Numbered from the stretch's first letter, positions 46,434 through 55,755 are shown. The stretch is DNA of 64,000 nucleotides from an uncultured Psychroserpens sp. (GCA_947488655.1 CANKZZ010000001.1:434001-498000), one strand, 5' to 3'. The notes: generated by a model from the sequence alone, not told the origin. Numbers and translations are program-made.

Positions 46434-47519
46434 CTAGTTTTTATAAATACCAATTACCAATTCTCCCTTATCATTCATCGTAGCACGATACATACCAGCT
46501 GTATTGAACTCAGCAACCATATTTCCATATTTATCTACAGCAACAATACCACCATCACCACCAAGTTGTGGTACTTTATTTTGAATAACTTCATGAGCAG
46601 CTTCTTTAAGAGTAAGTCCTTTATACTGCATAAGTGCCGAAATATCGTGAGCAACCATAGCGCGTATAAAATATTCTCCCCAACCCGTACTTGATACAGC
46701 ACAAGAATTATTATTAGCATAAGTTCCTGCTCCAATAATTGGTGCATCACCTACGCGTCCATAACGTTTATTAGTCATACCACCAGTTGAGGTTCCAGCT
46801 GCAAGATTTCCATTTTTATCTAACGCAGCGCAACCAACGGTTCCAAACTTAGAGTCTTTAATTTCTGGGTCGTAAAAAGCCTGTTTATCATCATGGTCGA
46901 GTTCTACTTTTTCTCTTTCGATTGCACGTTGTAGAGAATTAAATCTACTTTCAGTATAAAAATAAGAAGGATCTACCATAGTTAATCCTTGCTCTTTTGC
47001 GTAAGTCTCTGCACCAAGACCAGCCATCATCACGTGAGGTGATTTATCCATTATAAGTCGCGCTAAGTTAATAGGATTTCTTACAGTTGTAGTACCTGCA
47101 GATGCTCCTGCGTTTAAGGTTTTTCCGTCCATAATAGAGGCGTCTAACTCATTAGTTTCGGCATTTGTAAAAACTGCACCTTTTCCAGCATTAAAAAGCG
47201 GTGAATCCTCCATAATGTTAATTGTTTTTTCAACAGCATCTAAACTACTGCCACCATTTTTTAAGATGTCATATCCTACTCTAATTGCTTCTTCTAGCTT
47301 AGCTTTGTATGCAGCTTCTTTTTCTGGAGTCATATTCTTTTTAAGAATTGTCCCAGCTCCACCATGAATGATGATAGCAAATTCTGCTTTTTTATTTTCC
47401 TTTTCTTCGGAAATTTCTAAGGCGTCATCTTTCGCTGTTTTTTTAGAATTTGGAGTTGATTCTCCACAACTAAAACATAAAGAAAAAAGTAATGTAAAAA
47501 GGAAGATATGTTTGTTCAT
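46434..47519 (-). CDS. Isoaspartyl peptidase / plant-type L-asparaginase (lipoprotein)
   Basis: This Ntn-hydrolase of 361 aa removes isoaspartyl residues from peptides or hydrolyses asparagine after autocleavage. The catalytic Thr is residue 227 in KFGTVGCAALD, followed by GTSTGGMTNKR and GDAPIIGAGTYA. The N-terminal HGGAG and NAGKGAVFT are family landmarks. The signal peptide has lipobox CFSC (Cys18) and a long charged linker, so the enzyme is membrane anchored outside the cytoplasm. A -7-like box TAACTTTA lies 22 bp before the ATG (47542-47549). Confidence 0.93.
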   Translation of the reverse strand: MNKHIFLFTLLFSLCFSCGESTPNSKKTAKDDALEISEEKENKKAEFAIIIHGGAGTILKKNMTPEKEAAYKAKLEEAIRVGYDILKNGGSSLDAVEKTINIMEDSPLFNAGKGAVFTNAETNELDASIMDGKTLNAGASAGTTTVRNPINLARLIMDKSPHVMMAGLGAETYAKEQGLTMVDPSYFYTESRFNSLQRAIEREKVELDHDDKQAFYDPEIKDSKFGTVGCAALDKNGNLAAGTSTGGMTNKRYGRVGDAPIIGAGTYANNNSCAVSSTGWGEYFIRAMVAHDISALMQYKGLTLKEAAHEVIQNKVPQLGGDGGIVAVDKYGNMVAEFNTAGMYRATMNDKGELVIGIYKN

Positions 47520-47593
47520 AACGTATGGTTTTTAAGAGCTTTAAAGTTACAGTATTCATTAAGTTGCATCAAGAAAAAATGATAATTTATTAG

Positions 47594-47601
47594 TAACTTC
47601 G
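47594..47601 (+). promoter_or_regulatory. -7-like box (TAACTTCG) of the aldehyde dehydrogenase gene
   Basis: One mismatch to TAnnTTTG, 36 bp before the ATG at 47638. It is the same C-for-T variant as the box at 17446. Confidence 0.4.
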
Positions 47602-47637
47602 CATGATAATTTAATAAATCATAAAATTTAAGCATAT

Positions 47638-49191
47638 ATGGAAGCAATTGCTACCGATTTCGGAATAAAAGACGCCTTAAAGCAATTAGGTGTTAAAGAT
47701 TTAAATGACGGAACATCTACAGGATCTAATAATTTTTCTAACGGTGAAATTATAGAATCTTACTCACCTGTTGATGGACAATTAATAGGGAAAGTAAAAT
47801 CTACCACAAGAGAAGATTACGATAAAGTAATGGATGCTGCAACTAGTGCATTTTTATCTTGGAGAGATAAGCCAGCACCACAACGTGGTGAAATTGTACG
47901 TCAATTTGGAAACAAATTAAGAGATTTAAAAGAACCTTTAGGGAAATTGGTGTCATATGAAATGGGAAAATCTTTGCAAGAAGGTTATGGTGAAGTTCAA
48001 GAAATGATAGACATCTGTGATTTCGCAGTTGGATTATCTCGTCAATTAAACGGACAAACAATTCCATCTGAACGTCCAGGACACGTTATGAGAGAGCAAT
48101 GGCACCCGATTGGTGTTGTAGGTATTATCTCAGCATTTAACTTTCCTGTTGCAGTTTGGGCTTGGAATACAGCTTTAGCTTGGATTTGTGGAGATGTTTG
48201 TGTTTGGAAAGGTTCAGAAAAAGCACCTTTATGCACCATTGCTTGTCAAAATATTATTGCAGAAATCTTAAAAGACAACAATTTACCAGAAGGAATATCT
48301 TGCATTATCAATGGCGATTACAAAGTTGGTGAAATGATGACCACAGATACTAGAATACCTCTTGTTTCTGCTACTGGTTCTACTCGTATGGGAAGAATTG
48401 TTGGAGCAAAGGTTGCTGAGCGTTTTGGAAAATCGTTACTAGAATTAGGTGGTAACAATGCAATCATTATTACACCAACTGCAGATTTAAAAGTGGTAGT
48501 TCCTGGTGCTGTTTTTGGTGCTGTTGGAACTTGCGGGCAACGTTGTACATCTACAAGACGATTAATCATTCACGAATCGGTTTATGATAAAGTACGTGAT
48601 GCTATTGTTGGTGCTTATGGGCAATTAACTATTGGTAATCCTTTAGATGAAAAAAACCATATTGGTCCATTAATTGATAAAGACTCTGTAAATACTTACC
48701 TAGCTGCAATTGAGAAAGCTAAAGCCGAAGGTGGAAACGTATTAGTAGAAGGAGGCGTTTTAGAAGGTGAAGGTTATGAAAGTGGTTGCTACGTTAAACC
48801 AGCAATAATTGAAGCCGAAAATCATTTTGAAATCGTACAGCACGAGACATTTGCTCCAATTTTATATTTAATGAAGTATTCTGGAGAGGTAGAAAATGCT
48901 ATAGCTAAGCAAAATGGTGTAGCACAAGGTTTATCATCTGCAATTATGACTAATGAAATGAAAGAAGCAGAGAAATTCTTGTCTTATGCTGGTTCAGATT
49001 GTGGTATTGCAAATGTAAATATTGGTACTTCTGGAGCCGAAATTGGTGGAGCTTTTGGAGGTGAGAAAGAAACAGGTGGTGGACGCGAGTCTGGATCTGA
49101 TGCTTGGAAAGTATACATGCGTAGACAAACAAATACAATAAATTATTCTGACGAGTTGCCTTTAGCGCAAGGAATTAAGTTTGATTTGTAG
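47638..49191 (+). CDS. Aldehyde dehydrogenase, ALDH7 (antiquitin / piperideine-6-carboxylate dehydrogenase) type
   Basis: The 517-aa NAD-dependent enzyme has the catalytic Glu in LELGGNNA and the catalytic Cys in TCGQRCTSTRR. ALDH7-specific signatures include SERPGHVMREQWHPIGVVGIISAFNFPVAVW and ETGGGRESGSDAWKVYMRRQTNTINYS. ALDH7 enzymes oxidise alpha-aminoadipic semialdehyde in lysine breakdown. No lysine catabolism neighbours are visible, so the substrate is inferred from family only. It is a single-gene unit with its own terminator. Confidence 0.93.
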   Translation: MEAIATDFGIKDALKQLGVKDLNDGTSTGSNNFSNGEIIESYSPVDGQLIGKVKSTTREDYDKVMDAATSAFLSWRDKPAPQRGEIVRQFGNKLRDLKEPLGKLVSYEMGKSLQEGYGEVQEMIDICDFAVGLSRQLNGQTIPSERPGHVMREQWHPIGVVGIISAFNFPVAVWAWNTALAWICGDVCVWKGSEKAPLCTIACQNIIAEILKDNNLPEGISCIINGDYKVGEMMTTDTRIPLVSATGSTRMGRIVGAKVAERFGKSLLELGGNNAIIITPTADLKVVVPGAVFGAVGTCGQRCTSTRRLIIHESVYDKVRDAIVGAYGQLTIGNPLDEKNHIGPLIDKDSVNTYLAAIEKAKAEGGNVLVEGGVLEGEGYESGCYVKPAIIEAENHFEIVQHETFAPILYLMKYSGEVENAIAKQNGVAQGLSSAIMTNEMKEAEKFLSYAGSDCGIANVNIGTSGAEIGGAFGGEKETGGGRESGSDAWKVYMRRQTNTINYSDELPLAQGIKFDL

Positions 49192-49210
49192 ACACTCAAA
49201 TTATTATATC

Positions 49211-49237
49211 AAAAGCCACATTTTATATGTGGCTTTT
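49211..49237 (+). terminator. Intrinsic terminator after the aldehyde dehydrogenase gene
   Basis: An 11-bp stem AAAAGCCACAT/ATGTGGCTTTT with a 5-base loop and a T-run, 19 bp after the stop. Confidence 0.93.
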
Positions 49238-49304
49238 TTTTTACAAAATAAACGCAACCTTTTCATACTTTACTCATCTACAATTTATAACCAACTATTT
49301 GTAT

Positions 49305-50015
49305 ATGAATAAATATGTCTACTTTTTTCTAATTTCAGTATTACTAATGCTTTTTAGTTGCGAAGTTAGATTTGATCCCAATGTTAGAATTGCGGTAAAT
49401 GGAACTGTAGTTAATGATGAAGGAGCTCCAATTGAAGCTGCTGAGGTTAGTGTCTATACGAGACGATCTACAGGAAATGTATTTGCACCAGGACCATCTA
49501 GTTCTAATGAATTTCTTCTTGGACGTAATTATAGTTCTCAAAACGGAAATTTTGAGGTGGTATCTATCTTTGATAGGGACGAAGATTTTTCAATTGTAGT
49601 TTTAAAAGATGAAGATTTTTCGCATTATGAATACGCAACAAATACTGTAGAAAATGTTCCAGATAATTTAAGCTTTAATTTAGAAACTGTAGAGTTAAAA
49701 AGAGTAGGTAATGTAAATTACACCATTACGAGAGAAAGCGGTAGCGATAATAGCCTGCAATTTTCATTTAAATATGTTATCCCTTTTTGTTTAGAGTTCT
49801 ACAATCTAGATGGATTAGATCCTAATCAAAGTTTCTGCTTTGAAGAACAATTTCTAAATAGAACTTCCAGCAATAATAATCCAGACTTCGAAGGCAATTT
49901 TAGAACACCTTACGGTACTCAGGTAGAATTTACTTATACCTTAAATGAGCAAGAATCAATTACCGAAATCTTTACACTAAATCAAGAAAATTATGAATTT
50001 ACATTCAGCTATTAA
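49305..50015 (+). CDS. Small lipoprotein with carboxypeptidase-regulatory-like domain
   Basis: I start at ATG 49305 (236 aa). The longer frame from 49227 adds residues translated from the terminator of the preceding gene. The signal peptide has lipobox LFSC (about residue 19). Residues about 30-125 form a CarboxypepD_reg-like beta sandwich (VNGTVVNDEGAPIEAAEVSVY); the remaining C-terminal half is unrecognised and beta rich. Its 3' end overlaps the next gene by 23 bp. It is probably an outer-membrane lipoprotein paired with the barrel encoded next. Confidence 0.8.
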   Translation: MNKYVYFFLISVLLMLFSCEVRFDPNVRIAVNGTVVNDEGAPIEAAEVSVYTRRSTGNVFAPGPSSSNEFLLGRNYSSQNGNFEVVSIFDRDEDFSIVVLKDEDFSHYEYATNTVENVPDNLSFNLETVELKRVGNVNYTITRESGSDNSLQFSFKYVIPFCLEFYNLDGLDPNQSFCFEEQFLNRTSSNNNPDFEGNFRTPYGTQVEFTYTLNEQESITEIFTLNQENYEFTFSY

Positions 50016-50673
50016 ATCAACAATCTGCTTCTTGTTAGTGTTTAGTGCTTTTAATTTAAATGCGCAAAATGAAGCGATAAGTGAAGAGACCTCAAAAAGC
50101 GAAGATACTATTACCAATTCTAAACAACGTAATGTTGCTTACTCTATTGGATATCACAAACCAATGTCATCTGGAGATAATTTTATAGGTAAAGGATTAG
50201 AAGGCAAAGGTGGCTTTGATTTTAAAATTCAGGTCTATGTTTACAAACAGTTTTTTATAGGTGGTGCTCTAGGAGCTAGCTATTTTAGGGTCAAAGATCC
50301 AGCAATTGTAGGTAATTATAAAAAAACGAGAATAGCAGAGGAGTATTTATTTATTGGTTATGAGTTTGTACCTACACAAGATATAAGGGTTGGAGTTAAT
50401 GCATCTGTTTACGGACAATCTAATTATAAAAATTCATTTGCAGAAGACGTTTATCAAAAAGACTCAGCACGTTTAAATAGTTATGGCTTTTATGTTACTT
50501 ATGAAATTTCTAATCAATTTATGATTTTTGCAGATTACTCATACAGAGTAGATAAAACAAATATTGATGTGCCAGCATCATTAGAAGATACCTTTAGGCG
50601 AGGTACTTATAATAAAATTGGTATTGGTATAAAATTTTCTTTTAAAGGTAAGGACCTTATTAATTCTTTGTGA
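49993..50673 (+). CDS. Small outer-membrane beta-barrel protein
   Basis: The 226-aa protein has a signal peptide ending LNAQ and an acidic linker, then about eight amphipathic strands (NVAYSIGYHKPM, FFIGGALGASYFRV, EEYLFIGYEFV, DIRVGVNASVYGQ, YGFYVTYEISNQFMIFADYSYRV, GIGIKFSFKG), consistent with an eight-stranded OmpX/OmpA-like barrel. It starts inside the end of the preceding lipoprotein gene, in a different frame, so the pair is translationally coupled. The function is unknown. Confidence 0.78.
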   Translation: MNLHSAIKSTICFLLVFSAFNLNAQNEAISEETSKSEDTITNSKQRNVAYSIGYHKPMSSGDNFIGKGLEGKGGFDFKIQVYVYKQFFIGGALGASYFRVKDPAIVGNYKKTRIAEEYLFIGYEFVPTQDIRVGVNASVYGQSNYKNSFAEDVYQKDSARLNSYGFYVTYEISNQFMIFADYSYRVDKTNIDVPASLEDTFRRGTYNKIGIGIKFSFKGKDLINSL

Positions 50674-50706
50674 TTTAATAAGAAAAACCAATATTTTAGT
50701 TTAATG

Positions 50707-50729
50707 ACCGTTTCTTATTAAGAGGCGGT
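50707..50729 (+). terminator. Intrinsic terminator after the beta-barrel gene
   Basis: A 10-bp RNA stem with two G-U pairs (ACCGTTTCTT/AAGAGGCGGT) and a 3-base loop, followed by TTTCTTATT. Confidence 0.75.
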
Positions 50730-50775
50730 TTTCTTATTAGATTAAACCATTAGTTTCTTTTTCAGTCTTAAAACT

Positions 50776-52143
50776 ATGAACACTAAACATATTCTTCATT
50801 TATACGCTAGAGCAGGTTTTGGAGCCACCCAAAACGATTTAAAACGCTGTGTTGGGTTAAATAGAGCCCAAATTGTAAATGCATTGTTTGACTCTTCTAA
50901 AGCGATACAACCCTTAGAAATTGACGTTTCTGAGTTTGTAAACATTAATTATAGAAATTTAGACAAAACAACTGTACGAGAACTCAGAAAAAAAAGTAGG
51001 GATAGAATTAAGATTTATAATATAAAGTGGATTGAACGATTGGTAACTACTCCAGAGTTACTTAGAGAAAAAATGACTTTGTTTTGGGCTAATCATTTTG
51101 TGTGCAGAAATGAAAATATATTATTTGTAAAAAAATACAATAACGCGCTTAGATCTAATGCTTTGGGTAATTATGGAGATTTTACAAAAGCTATTTCAAA
51201 GGAGGCTGCCATGTTAAATTATCTCAATAATAGCCGAAATATAAAGCAAAATCCCAATGAGAATTTTGCCAGAGAACTTATGGAGTTATTTATGCTAGGT
51301 GTAGGTAATTATACCGAATTTGATATTAAAGAAAGTGCAAGATCTTTTACAGGCTATAATCATGATCGTAACGGAAATTTTAAATTAAAAAGATTATTAC
51401 ATGATGAAGATGAAAAGGTTTTCTTCGGAAAAAAAGGCAATTTCAATGGAGATGATATTATAAATATGATACTCGAACAGAAACAATGCGCTCGCTTTGT
51501 TTGTGCTAAAGTTTATAAATATTTTATAAATGACACTATAAATAATAAGCATTTAGAGGAGTTAACAAACCTTTTTTATAAAGATTATGATATCGAAAAA
51601 CTAATGCGATACATCTTTAATTCAGATTGGTTTTATTCCGAAGAAAATATAGGTGCAAAAATAAAATCTCCTATAGAGTTATTGGTTGGTATGAATAAAG
51701 TGGTGCCAATGGCATTTAAAAAACAAAAAGATCTGTTTAAAATACAAAAATTACTTGGGCAAACCTTGTTAGATCCACCAAATGTGGCAGGTTGGAAAGG
51801 TGGAAAAAACTGGGTAGATAGTAATACCATTATGTTGCGTTTAAAGTTGCCATCTATATTACTAGGTAATGCTCAAATATCTGTCAAACCAAAAGGTGAA
51901 TATGAAGATTCTTACGAAGAGTTTTATGCCAAGAGTAAACGTAAAAAGATTATAAATGTTACACCAAATTGGATAGAGTTTGAAAAACAGTTTGTAGATG
52001 TTAGCATTAAAGAATTAGAGCAACAACTTATTATTGCGCAAATAAGTGATGGTACAAAAACCTATTTAGACTCGTTAAGTAAATCGTCTAAAAGAGAATA
52101 TTGTATTCAATTAATGTCGCTGCCAGAATATCAAATGTGTTAA
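50776..52143 (+). CDS. DUF1800 family protein
   Basis: The 455-aa protein matches DUF1800: LYARAGFGATQNDL at the start, then LREKMTLFWANHFV, NPNENFARELMELFMLGVGNYTE and the C-terminal LLDPPNVAGWKGGKNWVD. The family is nearly always encoded next to a DUF1501 protein, as here (16 bp upstream). No signal peptide is evident in this copy. The biochemical role is not established. Confidence 0.92.
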   Translation: MNTKHILHLYARAGFGATQNDLKRCVGLNRAQIVNALFDSSKAIQPLEIDVSEFVNINYRNLDKTTVRELRKKSRDRIKIYNIKWIERLVTTPELLREKMTLFWANHFVCRNENILFVKKYNNALRSNALGNYGDFTKAISKEAAMLNYLNNSRNIKQNPNENFARELMELFMLGVGNYTEFDIKESARSFTGYNHDRNGNFKLKRLLHDEDEKVFFGKKGNFNGDDIINMILEQKQCARFVCAKVYKYFINDTINNKHLEELTNLFYKDYDIEKLMRYIFNSDWFYSEENIGAKIKSPIELLVGMNKVVPMAFKKQKDLFKIQKLLGQTLLDPPNVAGWKGGKNWVDSNTIMLRLKLPSILLGNAQISVKPKGEYEDSYEEFYAKSKRKKIINVTPNWIEFEKQFVDVSIKELEQQLIIAQISDGTKTYLDSLSKSSKREYCIQLMSLPEYQMC

Positions 52144-52159
52144 TTTAATTTTTAAGATT

Positions 52160-53350
52160 ATGGACAGAAGACATTTTTTAAAACAATCTACACTAGCAAG
52201 CAGTTTATTTTTTGTGCCTAGTTTTGTAAAGGCATTAGAAAATATATCACCTAAAAGTTTAGGCTATAAGCGTTTGGTAATCATACAGCTATCTGGAGGT
52301 AATGATGGATTAAATACCATTGTGCCATTTAATAATGATGCTTATTATCGTTACAGACCTAAAATAGCGATAACTAAAAATGACGTCATAAAAGCGTCAA
52401 GTGATTTAGGATTTCATGCTAATCTACTTCCGTTAAAAAAATTATATGATCAAGGTCATTTAACGGTTATCAATAATGTTGGTTATCCAAACCCAAATCG
52501 TTCTCATTTTAGGGCTACAGATATTTGGCAAACCGCAAGTGACTCTAATGAATATTTACAAGAAGGCTGGATTGGTCGTTATTTGGATCTCTACGGAAAT
52601 GAGCCATATAACGCTATTGAAACAGATGATAGTCTATCTTTAGCTTTAAAAGGAAAAAATATAAATGGGATAGCTACAAAAAACCCAGCAATTTTATTTA
52701 GAACGTCACAAGACCCATATTTTAAAAACGTTTTAAAGCACTATCAAGATGAGCATTTGAGCGAGCATAATTTAGGATATTTATATAAAACCATGATTGC
52801 TGCAGAGTCATCTGCAAAATATATTTTTGAGAAGCATAAAGCAGCTAATAGTCAAGAAACATATCCTAAAGATGAATTTTCTAATCAACTAAAAACAACA
52901 GCAAAATTGATAAACTCTGGTATAGAAACAAAAGTGTTTTATACCTCACTTGGTGGTTTTGATACGCACGTCGGACAAGTAAATCGTCAAGGTCGCTTAC
53001 TTAAAATGTATGCAGATGGTGTAGAAGCTTTTGTTAATGATTTAAAAACTCAAGGCACATTTAATGATACTTTAATTATGACTTTTTCTGAGTTTGGTAG
53101 ACGTGTAAACCAAAATGCAGCTAATGGTACAGATCATGGCTCTGCAAGTAATGTGTTTATTATTGGTAATCAATTAAAAAAACAAGGTTTCTACAATGAG
53201 TTGGCGAGTCTCAATGATTTAGATGATAATGGAGATTTAAAATATACTATAGATTTTAGATCAATTTATGCCACAATTTTGTCTAATTGGTTAGAAGTAG
53301 AAGATAAGCGAGTTTTAAATAAATCATACAACAAGCTAGATTTTATTTAA
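52160..53350 (+). CDS. DUF1501 family protein with Tat-type signal
   Basis: The 396-aa protein has an N-terminal twin-arginine motif (DRRHFLKQS) followed by a moderate hydrophobic stretch, so it is probably exported folded by the Tat system. DUF1501 landmarks are IQLSGGNDGLNTIVPF, SLGGFDTHVGQ and TFSEFGRRVNQNAANGTDHGSAS, which give the family an alkaline phosphatase/sulfatase-like appearance. It forms a two-gene unit with DUF1800. The substrate is unknown. Confidence 0.92.
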   Translation: MDRRHFLKQSTLASSLFFVPSFVKALENISPKSLGYKRLVIIQLSGGNDGLNTIVPFNNDAYYRYRPKIAITKNDVIKASSDLGFHANLLPLKKLYDQGHLTVINNVGYPNPNRSHFRATDIWQTASDSNEYLQEGWIGRYLDLYGNEPYNAIETDDSLSLALKGKNINGIATKNPAILFRTSQDPYFKNVLKHYQDEHLSEHNLGYLYKTMIAAESSAKYIFEKHKAANSQETYPKDEFSNQLKTTAKLINSGIETKVFYTSLGGFDTHVGQVNRQGRLLKMYADGVEAFVNDLKTQGTFNDTLIMTFSEFGRRVNQNAANGTDHGSASNVFIIGNQLKKQGFYNELASLNDLDDNGDLKYTIDFRSIYATILSNWLEVEDKRVLNKSYNKLDFI

Positions 53351-53360
53351 TTCTTTGACA

Positions 53361-53530
53361 TAAAAAAACCTTATCTCGTAGTCGACAAGTCGAATTTGAA
53401 ATAAGGTAATTTGTAATTGATTAATAGCACTGCTAAAGTCGTATAAATATCCTTTACTATTAAATAAAAACTATAAGTGGTTAAAAAAACTGTATGAATG
53501 GTAGATTTAATTCTATAAAAATGGTTTAAC
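53361..53530. repeat. Duplicated structured intergenic element, copy 1
   Basis: This fills the first part of the 420-bp gap after DUF1501. It holds a hairpin ACCTTAT (53368-53374)/ATAAGGT (53401-53407) with inner stem TCGAC/GTCGA around AA, then the 18-mer TGTAATTGATTAATAGCA (53412-53429), GTATGAATGGTA (53492-53503) and GTTTAAC at the end. All but the last recur at exactly +247 bp. Confidence 0.8.
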
Positions 53531-53607
53531 CATCTTTTTCTATATAAAAATCATCAATTTTAATTTAGAAACAACTGTATTAAAGAGAGTTGCAATAGTT
53601 TTAAAAA

Positions 53608-53775
53608 AACAAAAACCTTACTTCATTATCGATAAATCGATTTAGAAATAAGGTTATGTGTAATTGATTAATAGCAATGACAATTTCGTAAAAATTATAG
53701 AAGCTGTAGAATAATTACTACAAATAGCAAAAAAAAAGGTATGAACGGTAATTTTTGCAAAATACACCGTTTAAC
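53608..53775. repeat. Duplicated structured intergenic element, copy 2
   Basis: It has the same order of blocks as copy 1: hairpin ACCTTA (53615-53620)/TAAGGT (53649-53654) with inner TCGAT/ATCGA around AA, the identical 18-mer at 53659-53676, GTATGAACGGTA at 53739-53750 and GTTTAAC at 53769. It runs a few bases into the stop codon of the AlbA_2 gene. The 77 bp between the copies shows no recognisable element. Confidence 0.8.
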
Positions 53776-54904
53776 TGTATTTAATTTTGCGTAAAATTCT
53801 AGTTGCCTCTTGGTAAGATTTATAGACCTCTAGACTGTGTGATTTTAAATAAGGTTTTGCCTCATTTAACCTGTTAATGGCGTCATTAAATAAATTGAGG
53901 TAGCATATTAAGTATGTTGCTGGAAGGTTTTTTAAATCTTTCATCTCATTATTGTTAAGATTTAAACCTTTTTTAAGTTTTTCTAATAATGCATTATTAG
54001 AGTTATAGATATGATGCAATATCTTTTTATCAAATTGAGGAGGTACAAACAATAATTTAGTTTCAATAGTATAGTGTGCATTATCATTAAAATGAATTAG
54101 TGTTTCTTCTAATTCGTAATATGTATTTTGGTTTTGAAGACCTAAATTAACGTACTCCACAATTTTAAAGCTATTATCATTATAAGATATAGAAACTTCA
54201 TCAAAAGTAGAAAAGAACAAACGTACTTGCTCATTAATTAATTCTATATCTACTCTAGAAAAAAGCACCTCATTTTTAACTGTCTTTTTTTGTCCAGACC
54301 AGCATAAAACAAAATACTCTTTAAATACTTTGTATTGTGGGTTATAGTCTTTACGCATATTCATAAAATCAAAAACACCATTTAACGTATGTTCTATATT
54401 GTTTTGAGAATGAGACTCAATAGCTTCTACGAGCTGCGAATTAACATCGTTAATTTTAATATCAAAAACTTTGGGCATACTAATGCTACCGTCTCTTAAA
54501 AAGACAGTGCCTCCATAATATTTCCAAATATTTTTTCTAAGCGAAGTAATTTGATTATTAGCTCTAATAGTTACGAGGCCAACAACTTTATCTTCTGGTA
54601 AATGTGGAAAAGGTATATTCTCGTATTGCACAATAGGCGGATTACTCAAATAGGCATTGATAAGGTTTTGAATTTTACTATCATCAAAAAAGTGAACACC
54701 TATAATTGTATTGTCTTCGTCTTCTACACCAATTACTATGTACGAGTTGTTTTTAGGGTTACTATTAGAGAGTGCACATATATGTTTTAAAAATTTGGCT
54801 TTTCCTTCTTTATGAGTAATATCTACTTTTCGCTTTTTGTCATAAAAACTGTTCTCATCGTTATGAGCGAGCAAGTTTTTAATAAGTAGTCGTTTATTAA
54901 TCAT
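53771..54904 (-). CDS. AlbA_2 (Schlafen AlbA-like) domain protein
   Basis: The 377-aa protein has an N-terminal AlbA_2 domain (about 15-150): SFYDKKRKVDITHKEGKAKFLKHICALSN, then SYIVIGVEDEDNTIIGV and KVVGLVTIR. This domain is linked to nucleic-acid binding. The C-terminal 220 residues have no recognised domain and a helical end. The usual ATPase or wHTH partner domains of larger AlbA_2 proteins are absent. A -7-like sequence TACTATTG precedes the start. The function is unknown. Confidence 0.82.
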   Translation of the reverse strand: MINKRLLIKNLLAHNDENSFYDKKRKVDITHKEGKAKFLKHICALSNSNPKNNSYIVIGVEDEDNTIIGVHFFDDSKIQNLINAYLSNPPIVQYENIPFPHLPEDKVVGLVTIRANNQITSLRKNIWKYYGGTVFLRDGSISMPKVFDIKINDVNSQLVEAIESHSQNNIEHTLNGVFDFMNMRKDYNPQYKVFKEYFVLCWSGQKKTVKNEVLFSRVDIELINEQVRLFFSTFDEVSISYNDNSFKIVEYVNLGLQNQNTYYELEETLIHFNDNAHYTIETKLLFVPPQFDKKILHHIYNSNNALLEKLKKGLNLNNNEMKDLKNLPATYLICYLNLFNDAINRLNEAKPYLKSHSLEVYKSYQEATRILRKIKYS

Positions 54905-55014
54905 AATATTTCTTGCAATAGTAGAAATCTCATTTTATTCTCGAAAAAACGAGAATCATTTGGTTTGTGTTCCAAGTACCTCAAACAACTACCGTTAGCG
55001 TAGGAGTTTCTTTT

Positions 55015-55755
55015 TTAGTGCTTTTTTGTTTCTGCTATAATAACTCCAAAATTGCCATCTAATTGTTCCCATTTTTTCTTCGGAAGATAAGTTCTAGATA
55101 CAAACCCATCTAGATATAGAGCATTTTTACAACCTTGATTTTTAAAGAACTCTGCAAAATCATATAATGAAATGACATCTTTAGACATAGCGAATAAGAG
55201 AGTTCCGTTTGGTAAAACACCAACACCATTTCTAACGTGTAAATTGTTAGAGCCTTGTACAAACACAGGATGTATTTTGCCATCTATAACGAGCATAGGT
55301 CCAGACTGAGTGGCATAGCTAATATTTATATTTGTCGTAAAATCTGTTGTTTTAGAGATAACAGCTTTATTGTTATGTGTTAAATAGAAAATCCCGTTAG
55401 GTTGTAAATAAAAGTTTCCGTAGGCTTCTTTTGTAGTGTCAATTTCTTTCTTGGTGATTCCGTTTTCTATGTATAAACCTTGAGGAGAACCATCTTTGAG
55501 ATACATGCCTCCATTCATTGCAAATACGAGTTCCTGATTTTTGTTGCTTAGCTCATTTTTTAGAGTATTAAAATTTCCGAAGTTAATACCTTTATCATTT
55601 TTGAGATAAAATTTTAAATCGCTCTTTTTTAAATCAAGAGTATGTATTACAAAACGGTTATCTTCAATTTTTTGTGCAACCGACGTGCATGATATTATTG
55701 AAATAAACAGGCAAAGTAACCATGAGTTTTTAAATTGTATTAACTCACATTTCAT
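55015..55755 (-). CDS. Phosphodiester glycosidase (NAGPA/DUF2233) domain lipoprotein
   Basis: The 246-aa protein has a signal peptide with a possible lipobox (IISC). The DUF2233/NAGPA domain is shown by FAMNGGMYLKDGSPQGLYIENG, VRNGVGVLPNGTLLFAMS and NALYLDGFVS. The family includes the enzyme that uncovers mannose-6-phosphate in animals, and in bacteria acts on sugar-phosphodiester linkages, probably in the envelope. Its ATG overlaps the upstream SDR stop by 4 bp. Confidence 0.87.
   Translation of the reverse strand: MKCELIQFKNSWLLCLFISIISCTSVAQKIEDNRFVIHTLDLKKSDLKFYLKNDKGINFGNFNTLKNELSNKNQELVFAMNGGMYLKDGSPQGLYIENGITKKEIDTTKEAYGNFYLQPNGIFYLTHNNKAVISKTTDFTTNINISYATQSGPMLVIDGKIHPVFVQGSNNLHVRNGVGVLPNGTLLFAMSKDVISLYDFAEFFKNQGCKNALYLDGFVSRTYLPKKKWEQLDGNFGVIIAETKKH

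Noticed and set aside
53361-53775. CRISPR array
   Set aside because: Only two copies with a 247-bp period and long diverged parts; no short regular repeats and no cas genes.
53771-54904. AlbA_2 protein as part of an anti-phage defence island
   Set aside because: No toxin, nuclease, helicase or other defence partner lies nearby; the neighbours are ordinary metabolic and envelope genes.
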